From positions 1 through 20,799 of the forward strand of contig JAANSK020277158.1 of the NCBI GenBank assembly GCA_011763485.2: 20,799 nt of DNA, given 5' to 3'. Below the pieces are notes generated by a model that made no database searches, had not been told where the DNA came from, and worked only from the letters and a program-made list of their open reading frames with translations. Below, piece by piece: positions 10,201-20,261 of the stretch. The DNA comes from Isoetes engelmannii. Lineage: Eukaryota > Streptophyta > Lycopodiopsida > Isoetales > Isoetaceae. Numbering within the stretch: the first letter of the stretch is position 1; each line of letters starts with the position of its first letter. Both the position numbers and the translations under genes were made by a program.

Positions 10201-10507
10201 AGCATGTTAGGGTGCACTATTTTTAGAACCTGCAAAAGTACTTATAGTAGGTACTTTAGAACTGGGTATTTTCTCACTTTTGTTTTGACTAAAGCTAATT
10301 AAAAAATCCAAAATAAAAGTCAAGGACATGTTAATATTCAAAGTTAAGATAAAAATAATACTATCGGAGACCAAAATAAATAAACAATTCTAAAATGTAC
10401 ACTTTATTGAGATATTACACAAGTACCCAGTACCTTATGCTTGGTTGCCTTTTTGGGTACTTTTATGGTCCTTAACTAATACTTTTTAAGGCAGTCCCTA
10501 ACATGCT
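10201..10507. mobile_element. MITE-like element, 307 bp, with 12-bp perfect terminal inverted repeats
   Basis: AGCATGTTAGGG at 10201-10212 is exactly complementary to 10496-10507. Further complementary words lie just inside the ends (AAAAGTAC and ACTGGGTA on the left, both matched in inverse on the right). The interior is A+T-rich and has no coding frame. Size and structure fit a non-autonomous DNA transposon. I could not find a clear target site duplication, so the superfamily is open. Confidence 0.55.
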
Positions 10508-11161
10508 AGCAAGATATTTGAATGTGAGATAATGCAAGTAAAGTATGTGCCAAAGTAGGAGCAAAGGAAGTACAAAAGGGCAAGGAAGGTGTTAGAAGGG
10601 CATAACCATCATTCATTTAAATTGGGATTATGTCTATCCCAAAATTGCACCGTATAGGCCTTTTTAGGGATGGATTGGCATTTTTTTTACTGCATTCATT
10701 CTTGCCTGAGAAGGTGTGCATTTTGTGTTGTTTTTAATGAAAATTGTATAATATGATGCAATTTAACCATATTGTGACCATAACATGGGCGACATTAAAA
10801 ACTAAAAATGGGCTTTTTTTTAGCACATTCATGGACGAGTATGAAATTCATGAAGTAAAATAACAAGTATATGGGAATAGATATCGGCAAGCGGGACCTA
10901 AAAACAATAATTTTCAACTGAAATTCGCGCCTATCAAAATTCATTAGATCTACATGTAGCTAAAATAAACAAACTGAAAGGATTAATCTCTGATAATTGG
11001 ACTACATGAACACCAAAGATATTGCAAAATAACAATACAAGTACAGAACTTTATTTCATATTTTTGTAAAGTACAAGTATATCAATATACAAATATCAAA
11101 ATAGTTCCTTTTCTAGGACAATTTTTTCAAGTGCCTTGTCAATTTTCCCTGTTCGATCGAG

Positions 11162-11700
11162 CTACATGCATCCTTTTGGTATGTCTTCGGCCAATTTTCC
11201 TGATGATATTTCTTGTAGGATACTGACAAAATGAAGTAGAAAATTATCTGTGCTAAAAATGTCAAGATGATAGGATGGTGGATTTAATGACTGTGACTGA
11301 TTGAATAAACACTTCAAGGCGTCATCATCAACCATGATGATTATCATTGCGCGAAAGCATTTCACAAATATATTTTTGTCGGACGGATCCTTCGGGTTCT
11401 TAAACCAAACACATTTGCTTTAATCCCAGATAGAAAGCCAATCTCTGTTCAGCTCAGGTGCTATTTTCAAAACTTCTTGTATATTTCTATATTCCATAGA
11501 CGATCAAATTACACATCGAAATAACTTAAAAACCTCGTCCAATATCTCCTTCAGATAAGGCCACATGAAAACCCATTTGGTATGCGTTTTCAGTGGTTTC
11601 TGTCCATACCAAGACTTATCAAATGTTGCTTTCGACAAGGTTTTGCAGAGCACCCCATTCAAGTCAAAGACTAGTATCTTAGGGGGAAACCGGATTATAT
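11162..11700 (-). pseudogene. FCP1/NLI-interacting-factor-like phosphatase domain, decayed
   Basis: A good splice acceptor (TTTACAG) at 11702-11701 precedes one continuous frame to TAG at 11164-11162. It reads FPPKILVFDLNGVLC (HAD motif I region), then WVFMWPYLKEILDEVFKLF, SSMEY, a WD-SKC region, and finally MVDDDALKCLF (the paired-Asp HAD motif) with NPPSYHL. This order is that of FCP1/NIF-type HAD phosphatases, which act on phosphoserine targets such as the RNA polymerase II tail. Two in-frame stops interrupt it: TGA at 11506-11504, where relatives have Trp (VGIWSS), and TAA at 11422-11420, where relatives have Gln (WDQSKC). There are no frameshifts. The motif has DLNG instead of DxDG, so catalysis was doubtful even before decay. 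The segment between the WD-SKC and VDD motifs is short for the family. Confidence 0.72.
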
Positions 11701-11737
11701 CTGTAAAGTAAACAAATAGTCATGAGTTAAGAGGAAC

Positions 11738-11822
11738 AATTGAGCCTGGCACAATTTGTATCAACATAGAAGTCAGTAAATTATAAAGTAGAACGAGAAA
11801 GAAAAGCATGCCAGGCTCAATT
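11738..11822. repeat. perfect 14-bp inverted repeat with 57-base spacer
   Basis: AATTGAGCCTGGCA at 11738-11751 is exactly complementary to 11809-11822. It lies just upstream (minus-strand sense) of the FCP1-domain exon, in presumed intron. It could fold as a hairpin; the pairing does not extend beyond the 14 bp. Confidence 0.85.
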
Positions 11823-12328
11823 TTGAAATAATACCTGCACCAATGTATATAGTAAGTACAACATACTCAATAATGTGGCCAATAATTGTATGTATATACG
11901 ATCAATAATTATGGTGGGATATAAATAGACATGCATGTCAGCCTAGCCTACGCATGTTTGTGATAGCTAGATGGATCTTGAACGAGATACGATAACATGC
12001 AGTATGGATCATGATGACCTTTGTAGGTGCCCTCGGCTTGGTATAATCCTTGAAGATTGGCTGCTCGTTGTTGCTATGAATCATCCACGCAATTTTTGAT
12101 CCTTTCCATGTGGTAATCCACCTTATATGGAATTAAGAGCATGGGTTGTTAATGATTGAAAGGATATCTGGAGCATCTTGTGATGATGAAGAAGAATAGT
12201 AGCATATAGTCATGTGATATTGGATACTTCTATTAATATAGTAGTGTAACAATGTCAATAAATATTTCTATATATTTAAAGAGTTATATAGCTTGTCTTG
12301 CTTGGTAATGCGAAACTACAAAATACGA

Positions 12329-12371
12329 ACACACAAATGCAATCACAAACACACAAACACAATCACAAGAA
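12329..12371. repeat. imperfect CA-rich short tandem repeat
   Basis: Words such as AATCACAAACACACAAA recur imperfectly. The stretch lies just beyond the presumed splice donor at 12389, so it would be intronic. Confidence 0.5.
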
Positions 12372-12389
12372 CAAGCTTGGAGACAATAC

Positions 12390-12508
12390 CTTTCTTCTTG
12401 ATCAACCCCCATGGTCTCTTCCTGTGTTGCTTCCTTATTCTGGATTATCTTCGGTCTGACAGAAGCATCAATCACATCACTTAGTGTCTCTTTAGTATGA
12501 ACTACCAT
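12390..12508 (-). pseudogene. possible upstream exon of the FCP1-like gene
   Basis: On the minus strand the frame from 12508 reads MVVHTKETLSDVIDASVRPK and continues acidic to VDQEER. It ends at a strong donor, GAAAG/GTATTG (12390/12389). The phase left by this donor does not fit the acceptor at 11701 directly, so an unseen exon or decay lies between. No domain is recognised; the link to the FCP1 domain is by position and strand only. Confidence 0.35.
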
Positions 12509-12552
12509 TGATACGTCATTACCTTTACGCTAACCTTGCTTGAACTTGCAGA

Positions 12553-13317
12553 CTAGAAACTCTTATTGTCATTTAATTTATGTTCTTTCTCTTTATTTTC
12601 AACGTCCTTTCCATTTTCAATTTGAGGATTTTCTACATTTGGCACTGGCATGGTGAAAACATCGACAACAACATCCGGTCTCGTATGCTGCAGATTGTTG
12701 ATATCTATTTGCATGATATTCATGTGCTTTCTCATAGCCTTTCGTTCAACAGCCAGGTCTGTAGGTACATCGGCCTTAGAGATAGAAGCGTTGCCATCAA
12801 AAGCAAAACCTTTTGGACCTCTAGGTGCTAACTTCAACAGTTTTTCATAGAAAAGCTCTAGGAAGTCCTTGTCTTGATCATCGGTGACAATGCTTTGGCA
12901 TTTCCTAGATAACGTCAAGGCTTTCCGACCGATATATTCTCCGACATGAAGTTCCCAGCACGTTGTATCTAAAGGGCAAAATGCCTCAATGAGATACTGA
13001 GCAAGGGTTATTGAGAACCCATTCTTGTTCAGCTTTCCTTTATGTATCATCTACATCTCATACTTGATGTGCCCTCCAAGAACGGAATGTTCTTCTTTCT
13101 CTTCCTCCTCCTCCTCCTCCTCCTCCTCCTCCTCCTCCTCCTCCTCTTCCACTTCTTCCTCAAGTGTAGCCTTCCTCTCATCTTTAGTAGCTTGCTCAAT
13201 ATAAACGATATTTTTCAGAAGGGGTTCATCAATCTGATAGCACTGCCATGCAAGTTTCTCGCCTTCTGGTTTCCCTTTAAGTCTTCCATATTCCTTATCA
13301 TCAACAATGGTTATCAT
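12553..13317 (-). pseudogene. unrecognised acidic protein with poly-Glu tract, probable 5' part of the FCP1-like gene
   Basis: One minus-strand frame runs from 13317 to 12553, broken only by a TAG at 13053-13051 that is followed at once by ATG in the same frame. The first part starts MITIVDDKEYGRLKG and ends in a run of about 18 Glu (the triplet repeat at 13104-13146) and HIKYEM. The second part (165 residues) contains WELHVGEYIGRKALTLS, LELFYEKLLKLAPRG, and a charged C-terminus rich in Asn, Glu and Lys. I do not recognise a family. Upstream of 13317 the frame stays open into the LTR that begins at 13326, so the true N-terminus is probably missing. Strand and order suggest it belongs with the FCP1 domain at 11700-11162, but a separate gene or a transposon-borne gene is possible. 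Confidence 0.45.
13104..13146. repeat. (CTC)14 trinucleotide microsatellite encoding poly-Glu on the minus strand
   Basis: About 14 CTC units, in frame with the minus-strand gene, where each unit is a GAG (Glu) codon. The length is expected to be variable. Confidence 0.92.
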
Positions 13318-13325
13318 GACGACAA

Positions 13326-13638
13326 CTAGGCTCTAGGCTGATCAGCCGGATCTAGCCCATAGCGGTTAGATCTGATCAATATAAAGCAAGAAGGATGCAG
13401 ATGCGAAGTGTGGGTAATGGAGATGCCAACGTCCTAGGAAGGATACGCTTGTGCTCTCGGGGGGATAATTGATAATACATCCATTAGGTTTTGTATTGCA
13501 CTATATTTCTGCTACAGTAACGTTTGATGCCCAAAAGCCATTGAATTGCATTACAAGTATTTTGTGTTCTAGTACTTTGCGTTATAGTGAAGTCTTATAA
13601 GGAGGTTTTCTAATCATAATTCTAAAAAAAAATTAACA
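13326..13638 (+). repeat. left LTR copy of the Copia element (313 bp)
   Basis: It matches 17609-17920 with about ten substitutions and a 3-bp length difference, and ends in ACA just before the primer site. A TATAAAG word at 13380-13386 may be the LTR promoter. The copy corresponds to the last 312 bp of the longer right LTR. Confidence 0.9.
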
Positions 13639-13639
13639 G

Positions 13640-13651
13640 TGGTATCAGAGC
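13640..13651 (+). other. primer binding site (initiator tRNA-Met type)
   Basis: TGGTATCAGAGC, complementary to the 3' end of plant initiator tRNA-Met, lies two bases after the left LTR. This is the standard site for Copia elements and fixes the LTR end and the orientation. Confidence 0.95.
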
Positions 13652-15397
13652 TGCAGGGTATTAGAATGACAAAGAGGTTTGGTGCATCTTTATTAAACAA
13701 CATTGAAGTCTATGAGGGAGGTTCTGGCTTCCAGATATGGAAGCAGAAGATTCAGCAGGTACTAGAAGCAGAAGGCCTTTGGAATCTGGTACAAGGGATA
13801 GAGGATACTGCAGCAGTAGCATTGAAGATGTTGGTGAATCGTCCAGCACAGTTTCAGTTACTGTATCCTCAAGGGCAAACAATGCAAAAGTTGTGGAAGC
13901 AAAGGGGATTATATGCAGTAAGATTGGTGCAAGCATTTTGTTCAAAATCAGAAAGATGTCTCCAGAAGGTATGTGGAAATATATGCTGAATAAATATGAA
14001 GTGAAATCCACAATCCACATCTCACTTGGACATTTTGGAAAAGGAGTTGAGAAAGTTGAAATATGAAGCTAATACTGATCTCAACAAGTTTTTTGGAAAG
14101 CTTGATATCATTTTTGCAGACCTTGAATCAGCAGGAGCAGGCTTATCTGAGCAAGCCGAGATTTTACACATAGCAAGAGCATTTGGAAGGTATGATAATC
14201 TGTCTACGTTGATTAGAACAGTGGCTAAATCTAGGGATGATGCTAAGAATATGATTAGGACAGAACTAGAGCAGAAAAATCTGATTAAAGGAAGGAAGGA
14301 AGGAAGTATATTTTAACGTCCACGGAGAGAATGAAGGAGAAGATATAACAGAAATATTGTATGCTAGCAATAAAAAAGGGAGAGGAGGAGGTAACAGGCA
14401 GCAAAATGATAAAGGAAAGCAAGAAATAGGACCATGCTATAACTGTAATCAGATGGGGCATTTAAAATGGGAATTGCCCAAAACCCATAAGGGAGAATAC
14501 ATGTTACACATGTGGAGGAAAAGGCCATTTGGGAGCAGTATGTCCTAGTCCAAAAGGGCAAACTGATAAAGGACGAGGCTCAAGAGGAGCAAGCAGAGGA
14601 GGTTTTGGCACAAAGGGGGAGAAATGTAGGAAGAAGAAACGTGGCTGGAGTAAATGTGACTCAGGAGCATGTTGAAGAAGACAATATACACAAAGAGGAC
14701 GAGGTAAAGTGTTTAAATGCATTATCTTCATTTAAGAAGAAAACTAATGGAAATGATGTCTTCATAGTTAATTTAAGAGCTGAAAGATCAGTAGTGGGAG
14801 ATCTGAGCATGTTCAAAAATGTAGCAGTAAGGGAACATCCTACGCATGTGCAGCTAGGGAATGGCGTTTTGCAAAAAGTCAAATGTAATGGTTTTCTGCA
14901 GCTATATGATCTGCAAGGGAGAAGAGTTGACATTAAGAATGTACTTTGTGTACCTGGATTAATTAAGAACTTGATCTCTGTAAGCCAGCTTGTTGACATG
15001 GGCTACAGAATTATGTTTGACAGTGATGGTTGTAAAATCTTTTCGCATAATGAAATTAAGTTTTTTGGGAAGAGAGTTGGGAATCTTTTCCAAATTCCAA
15101 ATGATAATAAAAGTGTTGTGGAAATTAATTCAGTTGATGAATGCTTAAATTCTATTTTGTGGCATAACAAAATGGCGCATGTTAGCATGCACAATGTCAA
15201 AATATTGAAGAAGAGAGCTTTGATTACGTGCAATGATGAAATAAATGACAAACATGTTTGTGAGGGTTGTATGCTAGGTAAAATAACCAGGTTGCCATTT
15301 CCAAGGAGCAAAAGAAGAGCAGAAGGAGTTATGGACCTTGTACACACGGACCTTTGCGGACCAATGAATGTACAAGGTAGAACAGGTAAAAATTACT

Positions 15398-15411
15398 TCA
15401 TCTCTTTTGTT
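15398..15411. repeat. target site duplication, left copy (LINE insertion)
   Basis: TCATCTCTTTTGTT, identical to 16113-16126. It flanks the nested LINE inside the Copia integrase region. Confidence 0.92.
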
Positions 15412-16112
15412 TTTTTGTTTTTTTGAAGAACTTTCTCAATGAATTAAAAGAATAACAATGGTACAATGTGAGTGAAGAGGAAGAGAAACTGCCCCAAAGA
15501 GGCAGCGATACCCCACCACCCTATCATCTCCTCAACAACTACGGAACAAAATGCCCATCAATACCTACAACCCTCAAGAAGTCTCGCCAGATGGCGAACT
15601 TCTGCTCCACCAACCCTGGAAATACTAGAAAACTCTGGAACAGTCTGTACCTCAAACGAGGAATCAGGGAGGCCGAAGGCTGCTGAACCCCCTGGAAAAT
15701 CCACAACCGCCGTCGTCTCCAGATGAGCCATACAAGCCAGGCTACACAGAGGTGCAAGGCTTGCTTGCGCAGCAGAGGCCGAGCACCTGGATACACATGC
15801 AACAACAACTGCTGGCTGGTCAATCGAACCTGGAATCGAGCTCGGATCCACTCCCAAGCTACCTGCAAGTGGGGGCACAGGACCAGACAACGCTCCACCG
15901 TCTCATGACGAAGACCACAACAGGGGCACAGAGGACTCACCCCCGGCCGAAACCTGCTTACCAGGGCATTCACCCTGATACACCGGTGCACCACCTGCCA
16001 CAAGAGCACCCTAACCTTTGGCGGGGGAAGGGTGCTCCATGTCCATACCCAGACAGAGCGCCAACAAGAGCCCGGAAGCTGCAAAGACCACTTGCCAGAA
16101 GGTGGCAGCGTG
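15412..16112 (-). mobile_element. 5'-truncated L1-type LINE nested in the Copia element
   Basis: The insert is 701 bp on the minus strand. Its 3' end is an A-rich tail (seen on the plus strand as TTTTTGTTTTTTTG at the left). It is flanked by identical 14-bp target site duplications, the signature of target-primed reverse transcription. It is visibly more G+C-rich than the surrounding Copia sequence. It carries only the C-terminal end of ORF2, so it could not have moved on its own. It is younger than the Copia insertion because it lies inside it. Confidence 0.93.
15539..16112 (-). CDS. LINE ORF2 C-terminus, zf-RVT (zinc-binding in reverse transcriptase) domain, 5'-truncated
   Basis: The frame is open from the truncation point at 16112 to TAG at 15541-15539, with no internal stop. 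It shows the plant LINE C-terminal pattern: LPPPKVRVLLWQVVHRCI, then a zinc-ligand cluster PLCPCCGLRHETVERCLVLC-PH, and later VAWLVWLIWRRRRLWIF. In plant L1-type elements this domain follows the reverse transcriptase. No start codon is expected, since the 5' end of the element is missing. The endonuclease and the reverse transcriptase core are absent. An open plus-strand frame opposite it is a shadow. Confidence 0.88.
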
Positions 16113-16126
16113 TCATCTCTTTTGTT
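16113..16126. repeat. target site duplication, right copy (LINE insertion)
   Basis: TCATCTCTTTTGTT, identical to 15398-15411; it marks the 5' (truncated) side of the LINE. Confidence 0.92.
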
Positions 16127-17422
16127 GATGATTATAGTGGAAAGGGAAAATGCTATTGTTTAGCTACTAAAAATCAAGCCTTAGAAGCTTTTAAACTGTA
16201 TGTATTTTATATGGAAAGGGAAACGGGCAGAAAATTGAGATGCCTAAGATTTGACAGAGGAGGAGAGTATCTAAATAAGAAGTTTAAACATTTTTGCTTA
16301 GAACACAGTATAAGGAGACAGCTCACATGCAGGTATACTCCACAATAGAATGGAGTAGCGGAAAGGAAGAATAGAACTGTGCTTGACGCAGTGAGGTCAA
16401 TGCTGAAGCATTCAGGCCTGCCAAGCTATCTATGGGAAGAGGCAGTGAAAACAGCATTTACAATACAAAATAAATTGTCATTGTCAAGCTTGGAAGGCGG
16501 CATTCCTGATATAAAATGTTCTGGTAGAGATGAACCACCAAATTATGATTTTTTTAAGGTTTATGGATGTTTGGGGGATGTATACGTACCAGAAGAAAAA
16601 AGGCAGAAGTGAGATAACCGGGCAGAGATTGCATATTTGGTGGGATATGACGATGAATCTAAAGGATATAGAATGTATGTACCAGGTAAAAATGAGATAA
16701 TAGTAAGCAGGGATGTCATATTTGATGAACAAAAAATGTACAAACATAGAAGGGATGGAAACGTACAAGTTGATGCAGCTCATGTTGCTTGCAGCCATTA
16801 TGCAATCATCGGCATAGAGCGCAATGATGCGGCAACTCTCTCCTTCCTTGAAAATATATCAATTCAGAAAGGAAGCATGGATCATGTGCTTAGATTTCTA
16901 AAAGGAAGCATGGATCATGGACTCACATATAAAGATAGAAAATTGATTTTAAAAGCTTTTGCAGATGCAGACTGGGGTGGGGACTTGGACACTAGGAAGT
17001 CCACCTCAGGTTATGTTATATTGCTTGGAGACAATTTGATATCCTGGAGAAATAAGAGACAAAGTGCAGTCGCAATGTCATCAGCAGAAGCTGAATATGC
17101 TGCTGCATCTTTGGCTTCAAAAGAAGTTGTTTGGATAAGGTGGCTACGGGAAGAATTAGGATATAAGCAATCAGATCCTACCAAACTATACAATGACAAC
17201 ATGAGTTGTATAGGAATAGTCAAGAATCCGATACTGCATGACAGAACGAAACATATAGAATTGAACATACATTTTGTGCGAGATTTGGCTGCTAAGGGTT
17301 ATTTGCAAATGGAATACATCAACACAAATAGGCAGATGGCAGACATTATGACTAAGGCATTACCTGAATTCAAGTTTAAGGTGCTCAGTAGATCACTGGG
17401 AATGAATGTAGAAACATGTCAT

Positions 17423-17434
17423 GAAGGGGGAGAA
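17423..17434 (+). other. polypurine tract of the Copia element
   Basis: GAAGGGGGAGAA lies directly before TGTAGG, the start of the right LTR. This is the usual Copia plus-strand primer arrangement. Confidence 0.88.
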
Positions 17435-17920
17435 TGTAGGATATAGATCATGACATGTTTGAGCCAATTGTGTTCAACATTTATTCAGATATTCTGACCA
17501 TCGAAATAATACATGGTAATGGTTGATACGAATTTTGAGAGCGGGAATTTTTTCAAGAAGGAAACTAGTATGTGGCTTCAGACTATGAAGCCAACCCATT
17601 TTGCCGAGCTAGGCTCTAGGCTGGTCAGCCGGATCTGGCCCATAGCGGTCGGATCTGATCAAGATAAAGCAAGAAGGATGCAGATGTGAAGTGTGGGTAA
17701 TGGAGATGCCAACGTCCTAGGAAGGATACGCTTGTGCTCTCGGGGGGATAATTGATAATACATCCATTAGGTTTTGTACACTATATTTCTGCTATAGTAA
17801 CGTTTGATGCCCAAAAGCCATTAAATTGCATTACAAGTATTTTGTGTTCTAGTACTTTGTGTTCTAGTGAAGTCTTATAAGGAGGTTTTCTAATCATAAT
17901 TCTAAAAAAAAAAAATAACA
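17435..17920 (+). repeat. right LTR of the Copia element (486 bp)
   Basis: It starts TG after the polypurine tract and ends CA at 17920 (ATAACA), as Copia LTRs do. Its last 312 bp match the left LTR copy; the first 174 bp have no counterpart at the left end. Confidence 0.88.
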
Positions 17921-19220
17921 AGGCATGGAAGGATGGGTTGGCTAATGGGAGGTCGATCTAGAAGACACAACTAGCAGTAGAAGGTGCAACAAGTACATTA
18001 AGAAGATGAAAAGGGAGAAAGGCGTATGACTTGGGACAAAAGAAACTAAGGAAATATAAGGGGATAGACCGTGTAACGTAATGCGATAGGGAGAAAATGC
18101 CTCCACATTAAGAAACATATTAGCAACCTTAGGACCATTAAACAGAGAAAGGTTGTACTTGAACTATAAAAGTTCTTGGAAGGGATGCATTGCCAAGAAG
18201 AGAGACACAACAATAAAAGGAACCAGGTGTAGACCCAAGCCATTCAATATAAACCATAAAGTTTGGAAGTTGCAACTCAACAAAAAAATCATGTAGTGCG
18301 GCCCAACAAGGCATTCAGAGTGCACTAGATTTGTTGGTCAAAAGACTAGCGGTGTATACCCAATATATAGAGAAGATAATCCCCATAAAGGATCCATCCA
18401 CGCTCCACCAACTTACTAACTCCATGGGTGATCCAGATGACTAAAAAATAATTATTCTGCTTTATTAAGAATCTTCAAGAGAACTCGTGCTGAGGCAATT
18501 CCAATATCTGAGCGTGCTACTTCAGCTAAAAATCTATTCTTTTGAGATCAGGAAATTGACCAGTCAAGTCACACACAGCAACATGAGAAACAAGATTTTG
18601 GACACACTTCAAATATGCACCATGATCAATTTAAACAACTGGAATCCCAGCTTGAGAAAATGCACCGAAAAACTTTGCACCTCGTTGGAACATTGTTAAG
18701 AACATACATCTGGGTAAAAGAATGTTAGCTTCAAATTCTGAATAACTAAAGGATCTATAGGCCATGCTTTTATAGTTTGTATCCGTATTGGATATCAAAA
18801 TCAAATGAGATCTTACCCTTTTGTTCCACACACTATTTATATTCTCGTTGAGCTCATCTTAGAACTTGCATTATCTTTTAACAGATGTGTCGTCCCAGCC
18901 AAACTCCCCACCCGACAATGTCTTCTGCCTGGATCAGACCACATAGCAGACCTTAAGACTAGAAGCAGGGTTTGAGCCCTGCCTCCACCTCACGGAGTAA
19001 GTAAAATACCGTTAAAAATAGTGTTATTTCACTTGCACCGAGGCTCCCACTTATCCTACACCTCTCAAGCCATTTCACAAAGCCAGATTAGAGTCAAGTT
19101 CAACAGGGTCTTCTTTCCTCGCTGATTTTTCCAAGCCCATTTCTCTGGTCGTGGTTTCGCCAGAGAGTATAAAGGGACAATAGGAATATAGTTAATCCAT
19201 TCATGCGCGTTCGTATTTAA

Positions 19221-19255
<35 letters not shown>

Positions 19256-19689
19256 TTTACTCTTGTTGTTTACCCGCGCTTGCTTGAATTTCTTCTTCAC
19301 TTTAACATTTAGAGCACTGGACAGAAATCACATTGCGTCAACATTTGTTGTGACCATCACAATGCTTGGTTGAACTCCTTCAAAACCTCATTTTTATTAG
19401 TTTTCGTCATAATGTTCACCGTTGTGGCAACATGAGTAGTGCAAACACCAGAGGTCATCATGCTCAATCTAGTCACTAAAGCGTACACATGCACATTATC
19501 CGTAGAGGTCCAAAGAGCAAGAAGAGGCACGTGCTCAACAAAAAAATAAGAAGTAAAACGAGGAGTATGAGAAGGTAATGACCAGCAGATGAAAAAGGCA
19601 ACCGAGGTAAATTAGGATGCATAGAAGAAGCAATCACAAGTTTGGTAGCAAAGAATCGTATTTGGGTTCATTATCTTCAGATTAACACT

Positions 19690-19708
19690 TATATATATAT
19701 ATATATAT
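19690..19708. repeat. (TA)n microsatellite
   Basis: About nine uninterrupted TA units. Confidence 0.9.
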
Positions 19709-20075
19709 GTTTGTAGTTCCTTCTGATTAATAAAATTTCATGTCCTCAAAAATCTACGAAAATCAAATGAAATATCAATAGAAGCATGTTCAAAGGCAAA
19801 GGGATTAAGACACGAGTTTGATGGCCATCTGAAGGAGCCATGTAACTAGGGTTTGAACACCTCAAACCTGTGATAGGAGCTGATGTTGAAACGCAACATC
19901 CATGCTTTGGTCAAGTTTGAGAGAGTTGAAGCTCTACATTACTACATTCTATGTGCGAGAGTCTAAAACATGTGGATAATAAAATACATTCTATTCCCTT
20001 TTTTTTTATCGTGTTCTAATGTGTTAGCGTCTAGTAATGGAGATTCTTTTTTCGGTCACAAGCTCGGCCTTGACC

Positions 20076-20261
20076 ACATTAGATTGTAGTTAAATCTACC
20101 ACATGTAATACCCATACATGGAGCAACTATGAGCGTAAAGTTGTATTTGATTGACAATGTTGGAGCAACATTAGTTTGTGGTTAAATCTACCGCATGTAA
20201 TACCCATACACGGAGCAACTATGAGCATGAAGTTATATTTGATTGACAATGTTGGAGCAAC
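20076..20261. repeat. 92-bp tandem duplication, two copies
   Basis: Copies at 20076-20167 and 20168-20259 (matching two bases further) agree at about 92 percent, with around seven substitutions and no gap. The period is not a multiple of three, so it is not a coding repeat. Confidence 0.88.

Larger units (their letters stand above)
8187..11161. other. gene-poor region between Sec61 gamma and the FCP1-like pseudogene
   Basis: Apart from the repeats listed separately, I see no coding region. Open frames are short, lack domains and overlap on both strands. A partly repeated CATGAACAACAT word occurs at about 9213-9265. Confidence 0.6.
13326..17920 (+). mobile_element. Ty1/Copia LTR retrotransposon, broken, with a nested LINE
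   Basis: The element reads on the plus strand and is bounded by related LTR copies (13326-13638 and 17435-17920). A tRNA-iMet-type primer site follows the left LTR and a polypurine tract precedes the right one. Parts recognised in Copia order: gag (about 13660-14310), a CCHC zinc-knuckle start (CYNCNQMGH, about 14435), a protease-like region with VLCVPGLIKNLISVSQL (to about 15000), GAG-pre-integrase (LWHNKMAH and CEGCMLGK, about 15158-15310), integrase (HTDLCGP, then DDYSGKGK and RGGEYLN, about 15340-16610) and RNase H (ADADWGG, SSAEAEY, TKHIELN, about 16900-17430). It is broken in several places and also interrupted by the LINE at 15412-16112. The LTR copies differ by about 3 percent, which suggests an age of roughly 1-1.5 million years at a grass-like rate. 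Confidence 0.93.

Noticed and set aside
11162-11700. Stop codon recoding or RNA editing restoring the FCP1-like frame
   Set aside because: U-to-C editing of stops is known from organelles of some land plants, not from nuclear genes. Stops of different types are simpler to explain as pseudogene decay.
13042-13329. Plus-strand frame with a long Leu run
   Set aside because: The Leu run is the CTC microsatellite read on the other strand; the minus frame (poly-Glu) has far better protein character.
15752-16348. Long plus-strand open frame across the LINE and into the Copia
   Set aside because: It is the antisense shadow of the LINE ORF2 C-terminus joined by chance to the adjacent element sequence. 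The minus strand carries the recognisable domain.
18046-18243. Hydrophobic minus-strand 65-residue frame
   Set aside because: It has Leu/Phe-rich composition from T-rich DNA, with no start context, no domain and no splice support.
18965-18982. tRNA-like B box or SINE (GCAGGG-TTTGAG-CCCTGC)
   Set aside because: It resembles a T-arm, but no A box, cloverleaf or A-tail could be found nearby, so neither a tRNA gene nor a SINE is supported.
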